Source: Tetraselmis striata (Eukaryota; Chlorophyta; Chlorodendrophyceae; Chlorodendrales; Chlorodendraceae). From it: DNA of 64,000 bases. The stretch is from the NCBI GenBank assembly GCA_006384855.1, contig VCJN01001577.1, positions 1-64,000 of the forward strand. Reading direction: 5' to 3'. The position numbers and the translations under genes were made by a program. The number at the start of each line of letters is the position of its first letter. Positions within the stretch are counted from its first letter, which is position 1. The notes below the pieces were generated by a model. It was given only the letters and a program-made list of their open reading frames with translations, was not told the DNA's origin and did no database searches. Positions 46,234 through 55,666 of the stretch are shown one piece after another.

Positions 46234-46346
46234 ATGTAAAAACTGTCTCGTAACCCGTTGCGAGCAAGGTCACCCCAGGTTGGTCAAGACCACACCCGGC
46301 TCGCCACCCGAGTGTGATATTCTCGTCCGTACGTCCGTGCGTTACC

Positions 46347-47222
46347 ATGCCAGATGGAGAAGAACCCGTCGCTGAGCCGACGTTGGAGTCGCTGAACGCA
46401 GATATGAGGGCCCAGTCTTCATTACTGCGAGAGCTGGCTACAGCTGTGGCACAATTGACGGCTCGTGATCGTGTTGTTGGTGGAGAAGGGGCACATGGCT
46501 CCGGCTCCGGGCAGCGCTTCGCGGGACAGCCGACAGGCAGCGGGGGAGCCGCAGAGCGCCCCGACTTGCTAGAGCTAGCCCAGAGCGGCCGTGTCGGAGC
46601 AAAATCCGTGAGTGCCGAGGATGATTACCTCGCGGTGCCAGAGCTACTGCAGAGAGCAGATTCTGGTTACGAGGCCGTTCGACCGGTCAGCCGAGTGCCT
46701 GGACTTTTCCCTTTGAGCACCGACCTAACGAACGAGTACCTCAAGCAGGATGACCGGCGTCTGCCGGCCCAGGAGGAGTACTTGTGGATGTCGTGTTTCG
46801 GGGCCCACATGGCCGCCCTTTTCGTGGCGCTCGACGAGCTGCTACCTTACGTCCCCGCCACTAACCAGGACTTCACCCCCTACCTCGCGAGAGCTCGGAA
46901 TCACGCCGAGGCCATCGACAAGGCGTTTCGTTTTCGTCTAGCCTTCCTGCGGAGGCTGAATGAGATCAAGCGTGTGCACGGTGACCAAGGTGTTCTGGAC
47001 GTGCTGCGAGCTCAGCATTTTCAGCCTGCTTCGGAGCATCTGGGTTCTGCGATTTTTGGGGACCTCATGAGGGACTACGAGCGTCGTGTCTTCGAGGCGA
47101 CCGTGGCCAGCAGCGCCAAGGCGACCGCTACTTCTCGAGTAGCGGCTGCAGCTGCAGGTCGCGGGCGTGGGCGAGGACGTGGCGGCGGACGTGGACGCGG
47201 CCGCGAAGGTGAGCACGAGTGA
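46347..47222 (+). CDS. Gag-like ORF1 of YR element D (intact)
   Basis: ATG at 46347, 291 residues, ending at TGA 47220-47222. Order: short acidic leader, predicted coiled coil (RAQSSLLRELATAVAQL, about residues 22-40), Gly/Ser linker, a helical domain around EYLWMSCFGAHMAALFVA (about 145-165) and FRFRLAFLRRLNEIKRVHG (about 195-213), then an RG-rich tail (about 270-291) of the kind that binds nucleic acid. This is the only copy with Trp (TGG) rather than TGA in EYLWMS. Its stop lies in the same frame as the recombinase with no other stop until the frameshift downstream. A Gag-type role is inferred from position and composition. Confidence 0.75.
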   Translation: MPDGEEPVAEPTLESLNADMRAQSSLLRELATAVAQLTARDRVVGGEGAHGSGSGQRFAGQPTGSGGAAERPDLLELAQSGRVGAKSVSAEDDYLAVPELLQRADSGYEAVRPVSRVPGLFPLSTDLTNEYLKQDDRRLPAQEEYLWMSCFGAHMAALFVALDELLPYVPATNQDFTPYLARARNHAEAIDKAFRFRLAFLRRLNEIKRVHGDQGVLDVLRAQHFQPASEHLGSAIFGDLMRDYERRVFEATVASSAKATATSRVAAAAAGRGRGRGRGGGRGRGREGEHE

Positions 47223-48883
47223 CGGCGTGGGGCGCCGCTCGTCGGAGCTGCAGGAGCCTTGCGAGGCCACCTTTCGGTGACCGCCGCAAGACGCACCCTT
47301 GCAGCTCAACGGCGGGATGAGCGCCCTGTGTCAGGACCTGACCCCCCCACCTTACAGACTTCATTTAGACCTTCCTCGGTGCGGCGCTTCTTACAGCTAC
47401 AGCCGAGTGCGGCTCAACCATCCGCACGCCTGCACATGGCGGCTCAACCATCCGCCTTTCTTACACCCCATCTCTGCGTTCGTCGGTTGTTACACTACGT
47501 GTTACAACCGGTTCGCAACGACCAAGTTTCGCGCGTGTACGTTACGCACGGGACAGGCGCTACGAGCGCGAAGGGCGCGCGGGGCGGCCCTCTTACCTGA
47601 ACCTAGCCCCGCAAACCCGTACTGGAGCTACTGCAAACCCGTCCAGCAACTACCGGCCAACCGCCGGGAACCTAACTGCTGCTGCCGAGTACTTTGCGAC
47701 CAGTAGCCGTGCCGGTGGAACTCTGTCAGTAAAACGACGCACTTACGTAATCGACGAGCCCGCAGCTATCGCTCCATGGGCTGGGTCACTGCGATCTCGG
47801 ATGCAGGACGCGTTCGGCTCAGACGAGCTAGGCCAGCGGACGCTGGACCTGCTCTCCAGCTCCCTCAGCGCGCAGACCCTCAAGAGCTACGCCGGCAGAC
47901 TGTCTCAGTTCGCTGAGTTCTGCCACGACTCCGAGAACATCAGCCCGCTGGAAGCGACTACTGCTACTGTTGTTCGGTACGTTGCCTGGATCGGGGAGCG
48001 AGGGCACATCGCAGCTAAGTCGCTGCAGCCCTACCTGTCTGCCATCAACACCTTCTTCGAGCTGCACAACCTCGTCCCGATCGCCAAGGACAGCCTACAC
48101 CTCACTTCGGCAAGGCGTGGGTTAATGTTGCGGCAGCGCCGACTTGACGCTACCCCTCTGCGTGTCCCTCTGCCTGCGGATGTAGCTTACCGCTTCGTCT
48201 CAAAGGCCGAGCTAATTGTGTCTGCTCCTTACCCAGAGTCCCACCTCGACTACCGAGCTCTCTTGGCCTCGGTTGTCAACTTCCTGTTCTTTGCCAGGGG
48301 CCTGATTGGCGTCTCCTGTCGAGTGCAAGATGTGCATGTCGACACCTACAACATCACCTTGCAGATCTACCGCGAGAAGGGTCGGGCTGGCCGGCGGGGA
48401 CCCGACGACCTGCGCGTACTTCTCCTTCCAGTGTCCGAGCACCCTCGAGTGGCACAACTCTTGCGCTACTTCATCGACAACGTCCAGTCTGTCCCCCTGG
48501 TTACTGTTGGCTTGGCTGCCTCCAACTTCTGGGCTGTCAATGTGGCTGAGCAGTCAAAACCTTGGACTGCGGCTACGATGTCAGACTGGTTGTCTACAGC
48601 AGTCAACCTAGTCAACGCTGCCCCCCCTGCTGGCACTTCCTGGACTTCACACAGTCTACGCAAGGGCGCAGCCTCTGCAGCAAACGCCATCGGAGCGCCA
48701 CTGTCCCACATCCGCTACCAAGGCGGTTGGGCCACTAACTCCGATGTCGGTTTGGACTACATCGATCCCAACGTTCTTCCTTCTCCTGGCGCGTGGTTCT
48801 TCTTTGGACACATCGCCCCCCTCCGCCACTTCCAAGTCCAACAGGACTCCGCAGCGGTGGCCTTCCCAGTGCCTCCTTCATGA
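47223..48883 (+). pseudogene. Tyrosine recombinase of YR element D (1-nt frameshift)
   Basis: Continues in frame from the ORF1 TGA. One base is missing near 47462 (CTTACACCCC against CTTACCACCCC in copy B), shifting the N-terminal portion out of frame. From 47801 the frame is intact for 360 codons and includes the core-binding domain, FFARGLIGVSCRVQD, YREKGRAG, HSLRKGAASAA, GGWATNSDVGLDYIDP and the conserved C-terminus. The catalytic residues therefore survive, and an internally initiated product starting MQDAFGSDELG (47801) is conceivable. Confidence 0.85.
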
Positions 48884-48936
48884 CTTGGCGCTACCCCTTC
48901 TCCGTCAATCCACCGCTCTCTACGTTCGCTCAAGAC

Positions 48937-48964
48937 TGGCAAAACCAGACTCAACTTTGAAATG
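48937..48964 (+). repeat. B1 repeat of YR element D
   Basis: 28 bp starting TGGCAAAACCAGACTC and ending ATG, overlapping the first three bases of A2. One mismatch to B2. Confidence 0.9.
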
Positions 48965-49152
48965 ATCTAAACTAGTTTATGGGCGGGGTTTCCATCCTTG
49001 ACCTAACCGCTTTTTAGCTACAAGTGCTGCGCAGTGGTACGGGAACTAGTAACTGTTGTTGCGCCCTTGTTGGGTGCAGCACGAGTAGACATAAAAGCAG
49101 CCAGAACAGCTGAGCCTGCCATCTTCCAGTTTTCGCTGCGTTCCACGCAGCG
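48962..49152 (+). repeat. A2 repeat of YR element D
   Basis: Near-identical to A1 (46047-46233), ending in the same 19-bp hairpin at 49134-49152; contains a GCGG duplication after TTTATGG. Confidence 0.93.
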
Positions 49153-49245
49153 CCCCCCCTGACTCCGTTTTCCCTCCACGCTTTTCGCTAAACCTTCCTG
49201 CCAATTTCGGCTCTTGACCGTGTAAAACAGCCTGCGCGACCTTTT

Positions 49246-49273
49246 TGGCAAAAACAGACTCAACTTTGAAATG
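49246..49273 (+). repeat. B2 repeat of YR element D (right end)
   Basis: 28 bp TGGCAAAAACAGACTC...ATG, matching B1. Marks the right boundary; the flanking CAAGGAAACCAG is non-element sequence. Confidence 0.88.
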
Positions 49274-49282
49274 CAAGGAAAC

Positions 49283-49555
49283 CAGTGAAACCCTTGCAGC
49301 GTCTCTACGACGGCCGTTTAGGCAGCAATCCAGTTAGGGAAAGCCCTGGGTAGGCGACGCTCCGTTACAGTCAAGCAAATTGCCGAAGCATTCTGCAAGA
49401 CTAATTAGAGGCAAGTGACGGAATTTCCAACACTGTTGGATCACCGTCTAAAACACTGCCATCAAGATACCCAGCACTGACCACGAAAGGTCCGCCCTAC
49501 CCGTTTTAATGGGCGTCGGCCCATTCGAGTAATGCTTATTGCCTACTGCTCTCCC
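49283..49555 (-). repeat. Inverted copies of the 8-kb inverted repeat and R1
   Basis: 49283-49390 matches the arm at 8144-8252, and about 49396-49550 is the reverse complement of the R1 repeat at 7870-8030. Both repeat families therefore sit beside this YR element too. Confidence 0.75.
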
Positions 49556-49688
49556 TTATTCACGAACGCTCGTTGTAACGGTCGCGGCTACCTGTACAAG
49601 TACCGGTAGTCGCTAAAGCTTATGGCGTGGCAATGCGCATCGCATTCCCTACCTGACGGCCAGGCTATCACCGCCGCGGCACGCTCCA

Positions 49689-49886
49689 ATGGCGCGCGGG
49701 AAGGACGAACGAGGAGGTGGAGGTCGGGGCCGCGGTACCTCAGTTAGAGGCCGGGGGAGGGGGAAAGGGACTAGTGTTATTGCTTCCGCGCCATTCCGCG
49801 CACCCGTGCCCGCGCGGGTAGCCGCACCGCCAGCCGCCGAACCGACTCCACTCGCGCCCCAGTCGACGCCCCCCCCCCGCTTCTGA
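49689..49886 (+). CDS. Short RG-rich ORF, hypothetical
   Basis: ATG 49689, 65 residues to TGA. The N-terminus is an RG/RGG-type repeat (GGGGRGRGTSVRGRGRGKG) and the C-terminus Pro/Ala-rich. RG boxes commonly bind RNA. It may be a first exon or a remnant of another element ORF; nothing else supports it. Confidence 0.25.
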   Translation: MARGKDERGGGGRGRGTSVRGRGRGKGTSVIASAPFRAPVPARVAAPPAAEPTPLAPQSTPPPRF

Positions 49887-50341
49887 CGAATCCCCGGTTA
49901 AGCAAGTACGCGAGTCTGCCTTTGTGGCGGCGACTGGCGAGGACAGCAACGGCCGCCAGGACGTTTGCGAAAAAAGCCTGCCCTCGGCGACAACGGCAGC
50001 TTCCGTGCGACTGAACGGCACCGTTGCAGCCTCGAATTGAGCCGGCATGTTCTTTGCTGGGTGCTTCCGTCATTGGGTTTGCTTAAGCGAGGTTGCGGGT
50101 GTGGCTGAGGGAGTCCATCGCGGGAGGGGTGGGCGGCCGCCGGGAGCTGGCGTTCGCAAGATCCCCCACGCGAGTGGTGGCGGGAAGCCGGTACACCATC
50201 CAGCATTAGATCCAGATGAGCCGTCCGATGGACTGGGCGCCCTCTGAAACGCGTTGACCGCCGTCCATTTAGCCAACCGGAAATGTACGTTCCCGCGCAA
50301 TCAATAAGGAAAGCGTGGAGGGAAAACGGAGTCAGGGCGGG
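49887..50341. other. Intergenic, no recognised gene
   Basis: GC-rich sequence without a supported gene, leading to the diverged YR relic. Confidence 0.45.
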
Positions 50342-51272
50342 CGCTGTGTGTAACACAGCGAAACAGGAAGATGGCAGGCTCACCTGTTACGGCTGCTTTT
50401 ATGTCTACTCGTGCTGCATCCAAAGGGCGCAAAGACGGGTGAGCTAGTTAACCCGTACCACTTATCAGCAACTGTAGTGGCCGGAAAAGCGATTAGGAAA
50501 GGAGGAAACCGGATAAATTTGTTTGGATCATTTCAAGTTGACTCTGGTTTCGCCATGGATGAGCGAGCGGATAGAGCACGGCTATATACATAGAGCAGTA
50601 TATTGACTAAGAAGGAGTAGCGCCATGTTTGGGGCCGCCGGGAAGGCCACCGCTGCGGAGTCTTGTTGAACTTGGAAGTGGCGAAGAGGCGCGATGTGAC
50701 CGAAGAAGACAAACCACGGGAACGGTGAGGGGAGGACGTTCGAGTCGATGTAGTCCGGAACGACGTCGGAGTTCGTGGCCCAGCCGCCTTGGTGGCGAAT
50801 GTGGGACAGCGGGACCCCGATGGCGTTAGCAGCAGAGGCTGTACCCTTGCGAAGGCTGTGAGAGCTCCAAAATTTGCCGGCGGGAGGGGTAGCACCGACA
50901 AGACGAACGGCCGTAGAGAGCCAGTCCGACAATTTTTGGACTGCTCTCTCGGGGCGACCGCCCAGAAGTTTGTCTCGGCCAAGGAAGCAGGGACCGTGGG
51001 CGGGGGCAGACTGTTGTCGATTAAGTGGTGCACGAGACGGGCGACGCGGGGGTGCTCCGACATATGACGATGTAGCACACGTAGGTCATCGGGGCCGCTG
51101 CGCCGACCGGCACGCCCCTTCTCTCGGTATACATGCAGAGTGATGTTGTAGGAGTCGACATGCACGTCCCGCACTCGGCAGGAAACGCCAAGAAGTCACT
51201 GCTGGCAAAGAACATGAAGTTGACAACTGAAGGAATGAGGGCTCGGAAGTCGTAGTACTAGTACTCGAGGGG

Positions 51273-51304
<32 letters not shown>

Positions 51305-51423
51305 AGGCGCAAACAATAAACTCGGACGAGTGAACTAGTTAATCCGTACCACTTAGCATCAACATTAGATAGCCGGAAAAGCGGTTAGGAAAGGAGGAAA
51401 CCCCATAAACTAGTTTAGATCAT
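50342..51423 (-). mobile_element. Diverged, deleted YR element relic (copy E)
   Basis: Minus-strand relative with clear substitutions throughout: A2 50342-50531 with its hairpin, B1 50529-50555, recombinase remnants 50582-51240, then a poly-G tract (about 51276-51304) and the end of A1 (about 51329-51423). ORF1 and the recombinase N-terminus are gone. The catalytic motif HSLRKGTASAANAIGVPLSH and GGWATNSDVVPDYIDS remain but are split over frames. It shows that the family has been present long enough to diverge. Confidence 0.85.
50582..50932 (-). pseudogene. Recombinase catalytic fragment of copy E
   Basis: 116 codons covering MSDWLSTAV through HSLRKG, GGW and VVPDYID to the terminal FFGHIAPLRHFQVQQDS region. 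Upstream sequence (REKGRAGRRSGPDD around 51100) lies in a different frame. Confidence 0.8.
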
Positions 51424-52140
51424 TACAAGGGGAGAGAATTCCAAGCATGCAATCGAGTCGGGTTTAATTTGCCAATAAGGGTGCGAAGGCTGGTTTATAC
51501 GGAAAGAGTTCACTTTTCTGGCTAGAAACCACAGCGAACGGGGGAGGGGGGGGGTGTCGGACAAGGCGGGAGTGTGGAACACGAAAACGGAGATGGGAGG
51601 GGCAGGTGGAACACATAGGGTGGGGGTACAGCTTCGGCAGCGAGTTGGAAGATGGCAGGCGAGTTGGTGGTGGCTGTCCTATCTAAGCTCCCCTCCCCGG
51701 CCGGAAAAGCATGGCTCACATGCGATGGAGCAGCCCGGATTGAAACCTGGTTGTACGGGTAACTTTCCCGTCTAAAATCACTTGCAGACCGCACAGGTTG
51801 CTCTAGGACAGTAACCACTGGTGTAAGCCGGCCGGAGCAGGCGCCGGGAAGCCGGATGCACAAGAGGGCGAATGTCGGTGTGAAGCATTGCCCCGAAGCG
51901 CCGTCGCGAGTGTTACGAATAACACCAACGGCATCCGTACGGGGCACATGAGCACATCCCATTTGAAGCCCGCCCGCGGGCTTCATGACGTACTAGGAGG
52001 TGTCGCAGTTAAGGGTTACCGAACGCCACTTAAGTGTTACTAGCCAATGCCGAGCGAAATTGATGTCACAAGGGCGAGGGACAAACGAACGTGGAGGCCC
52101 GGGAGTGACACTGTGCACCTCGGCGGGCTCGTGCGCGGGA
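51424..52140. other. Intergenic, no recognised gene
   Basis: A degraded relative of the B/A flank (CGGGTTTAATTTGCCAATAAGG, about 51459) lies just outside the relic. A tRNA-like T-arm on minus near 51730 was judged insufficient. Confidence 0.4.
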
Positions 52141-52149
52141 GGTCAGTCG

Positions 52150-52690
52150 ACGGCGGCCAGTGGTGTCAATCAGAAAGGGATGCGGTGATGCGAATGCATG
52201 CCCCTGCTCACCAGCGACATATGCCGTTGCGCACAACCTACAGTGAGAAACCAGCCAGTCCGGTCACCACAAGACGCTTAGGGCATCAAGTGGGCAGGCT
52301 GCCCACGACGAGCAGTTCATGTAGCGGGCAGGGTCGCGACTGGCTCCTGCGGGATGCTAGCCGACGTCGACCAGTAGCACGACATACACAACGAGATTGG
52401 GCGAGAGTCATGCGGCCGCTGCTGCACAGCATGCAACATGCGCCGTTGCACACAATCTCGGCGGTGTGAGAAAACGTTAGGTCACCGCCATAAGCCGAAT
52501 GCGTAAAGTAGGTGGCCTGCCCCCAATGAGCAGCCTTGCGTAATCGGGTGTCGAGTTGACGACGAGGTGCAAGTAGACGCTGCCGTATGATACGACATGT
52601 CAGCAACGCACATGGCATGTCGACTGCGGCCACAACAACACATGGTGTTGCTGAGGCGGCACTGCTAGTGCGAGAGCAACGAGCTCTCTC
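52150..52690. repeat. Degenerate tandem repeat, unit about 230 bp
   Basis: Two to three imperfect copies, with landmarks TGCCGTTGCGCACAACCT (about 52221) against CGCCGTTGCACACAATCT (about 52441), followed in each by GGTCACC, AAGTGGGCAGGCTGCCC or AAGTAGGTGGCCTGCCC, and GAGCAG. Confidence 0.5.
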
Positions 52691-53076
52691 GAGACACCCA
52701 CCCGGCGGCGCATGAGCGGCGCCATTCCCCAAGTCGGAAGCTGCACAAAGGTAGCGCAAAGAAAACATCACATACATGTACCGATGCCGCGATGCCATGT
52801 AGTGAGGGGGCGCGACGCGGGCGATATCTGGCATGACAACAATGGCCAGTGATATCTGGCAAGGACATCCTCCTCCATCCGTACCGGTTTATTGCGGTAG
52901 GCGCAGCTGTCGTCGTTGACAGCTGTGACGCACGGCACGGTACCCGCGCGCGTCCGCCACACCGAACCTCTAGTGTCTGAATCACTTCAAGAGGTTTCTT
53001 TTCTGCGGGAGCCCCGTAAGCCTATACTGTGAATCGGCTAGGAGTGGTGAGGTATTCCCAAAATCTCACATATCAA

Positions 53077-53078
<2 letters not shown>

Positions 53079-53126
<48 letters not shown>

Positions 53127-53147
53127 ACGCACGCACACACACACAAA
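53079..53147. repeat. (AC)n microsatellite
   Basis: Mostly pure CA repeat with interspersed GCACACGC units. Confidence 0.95.
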
Positions 53148-55666
53148 ACACATGCGCTGTCACCATCCCCGATTTTATTGTCGTCCAAAAACTTGCTGCC
53201 AACAAGAAGTGAACACGTGTGAAAGCCTTTTCTTTTTTGTTATTCCCTATCAAATTTAATACCCATGTGCGCCCCTGCTGAATCAGCTTTGGACCCCATG
53301 GGTTGGTGCCCCACAAGTGTCGCCACACATCGCAGCATGCATAGAACATGGCATGGTGGGAATGGCCATGGTCGGGTGAGGAAACATTTCAGCAAGGCGG
53401 CTAGGGTGTTGTTGGGTGTCGTGGGGGCATAGTGACATGTGGCCGTGCACGATGCGGCGTGACATCATCGTGCCCAAGGCAGTGCTACTGCCTTGTCCAG
53501 CAGCTCCAAATGTCACGGTCTTTTCACAACGTTGCGAGGAAATGTCAGATTTTTTTCTTAAAAATACCATGCAAATCAACTCGAGCAGGGCTAGTTTGGA
53601 ATTCTCAGAAACAGCACAAGGTTCAAGCCGAGCACGTTCGGGCCTTTTCCGATGTTTAGAAGCAATCGGTCAAATACATACTCTGTCGTCTGTGGCAGCA
53701 TGTGACCACGGCATGGGCGTGGAACTTTAGCTGCGCCGATAATTCGTCACGGGTGTCTCAAAGTCTTATACACCATGTTGGGTGACAGTGTGTTATTAGG
53801 CGTTCTCGTGCATGGACCACTCGTAATCGGCACTCGTCCCCCTTTGCGCGATGCACACGGCCGCCATGCCCGATCTCCCCTTTATTTCACAACAATGTTT
53901 CCACAAGAATCGACGCACTAAAAAGCATGCTATTCCCCGTGCCACTCGGCTCGCGATGACGTGCGATAAGCATGTGGCCATTATCCACTACCATCGAAAA
54001 GCTTCGCCGTAGTATGGCAGGAGGCCATGAGAACCCTCTGCCTCTTGCGCATAATTATGCAAGGATCACAATTACGTTTTGTCCATGGTTTTGCCCAGAA
54101 CCAATCGGAATCGATACATAGGGCTAACTTGTCCCATAGCTTGAATGACCTAATAAATTGACATACACTAGTGGGGGATAGTTGTCATGGCACGGGTGAC
54201 GTGACATGACGGGACGACATGCTGAGGTAACACGATTACGGGGGCAATTGCTCCTATGGATAAACAATTGCACATTGATGTCGCGGTATGTGGTTTTGAC
54301 GTGCTAGCGCCACACATAATGCTTTGGCATACACTGCAGCTGGTGGCAACGGCGAACATGTGGCAATATCGGGTATATAACTCGCTATCAAAGCATTCGT
54401 CTGATTCCCCAAGCCGAACGGGCAATTTATTTGAAATTTGAAATTTCTTACAATTGTATTCTTGCTTAGTCTTTGATGCTAAACATGCGCAGCAGCAGGC
54501 TTACGGCCCAGCTGCACGAGCCCGCATAGGATCGTCCACTAATAGGATCGTCCCCCAATAGGATCGTCCACTAAAGCGTGTAGCGTACGGCCCTATGAAG
54601 GCCAACTAAGTACGTAACCCCCTCCCTAGCAGTTGCCACAAAAGGTATTACTGAGCCCCTCCTACATCACCATGACCCAGCCCCAGGTACCCATCCACCG
54701 GTTCGTGTGGGGAGATTGTGAGGGGCAACGCCCCTCACCCTGCTTAGAGCGGAGGGATCCCACTATTCCCCCCGCCCCCCATCCCACTGCATAGCAGCAG
54801 CATCTAGCAGAGCGGCGGCAGATATTGTTTTTTTTCGTGGCATGGTATAGAGGAATTTCATCATCGGTACCTTGGTACTAAATCTGGACTTCCACGCCCG
54901 TCACTGATGCTCGCTCCGTGCCGCCCCGCGCGTGCGGCCCTGAGCAATATGCACGGACGCACGCACGCACGCAGGCCCTGGGCACTGTGCCCGCGCATGG
55001 GCATGTCAATTTTTGATTCCGCAAACGCCGGACTTACGTGGAGGGCGCAATATCATGCAACATTCCCAAACATCATCTGTTTTGTGCAACCGACGCCGCA
55101 GTATGTAACAAAACGAGAACGTGGCAGTGGTAGTAGCTGCAGTGGCAGCGTGTGAAGGATTTTTTGAAAAATGAGCGAATGAAGAGGGAACGGAGAACAC
55201 GTCTCGTATGCGGTGAACGGTGCACTCTTGTGCGTTCGGGCATCTCCCACAGACCGCGAAATTTACCGCCGCGGCCAGCGCGAGTCAGAGTCGGTTGAGT
55301 ACCGTATAACCAGCACCTTGAATAGGCTGGTCACTGCGGGACCACGGGCTACCAAAGCTAATGTCGAAGGAAGGGCATGCAGCAGATGGCCATGGTGACA
55401 GCAAAGACATGCAGTTACCGTGTTTGAAGCGATACCACTACTGCCGTATTGGATTAGACGCAGCTCATGACCAGTGGCAGTGGCATAACAAGGCAGAACA
55501 TTCGCCTGAGGTCCTCCATGCCCACCCTTGCCGTCGCCAACGGGAGCCGATGCGCTCGCGATCGTTATGTTCTCATCCCAAAACTAACTCAGCTCTCCAG
55601 CTAGAGTACATCACGCCGGAATGCTGGAACATTGATGTTGAGGGGTTTATCAAGTCGCCCTTGCTC
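53148..55666. other. Intergenic, no recognised gene
   Basis: About 2.5 kb without a supported gene. It contains three copies of an 18-bp motif (AATAGGATCGTCCACTA type) at 54528-54577 and an ACGC repeat at about 54958-54972. A 108-codon frame at 55361-55687 has an ATG but no recognisable domain and overlaps the 3' end of the next gene on the opposite strand. Confidence 0.45.

Larger units (their letters stand above)
46047..49273 (+). mobile_element. YR element copy D, full split-direct-repeat structure
   Basis: A 3,227-bp plus-strand element: A1 46047-46233, ORF1 46347-47222, recombinase 47223-48883, B1 48937-48964, A2 48962-49152, B2 49246-49273. A1/A2 are about 187/191 bp and nearly identical; B1/B2 are 28 bp with one mismatch. 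The order A1-ORFs-B1-A2-B2 is the split-direct-repeat arrangement of Ngaro, PAT and Kangaroo elements. Those encode reverse transcriptase and RNase H between Gag and YR; nothing of that size is present here. B1 and A2 overlap in ATG, the likely crossover. No target duplication is apparent. Confidence 0.92.

Noticed and set aside
46347..47222. Genome-wide reassignment of UGA to Trp
   Set aside because: Conserved host genes here show no internal TGA, and the EEP gene and the recombinase end plausibly at TGA; the TGG/TGA difference is seen only in mobile element copies.
46047..49273. Classification as a standard Ngaro/DIRS retroelement
   Set aside because: No reverse transcriptase or RNase H motif and no room for one between the ORFs.
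51700..51780. tRNA on the minus strand
   Set aside because: A T-arm-like motif exists, but the anticodon loop lacks U33 and the stems pair poorly.
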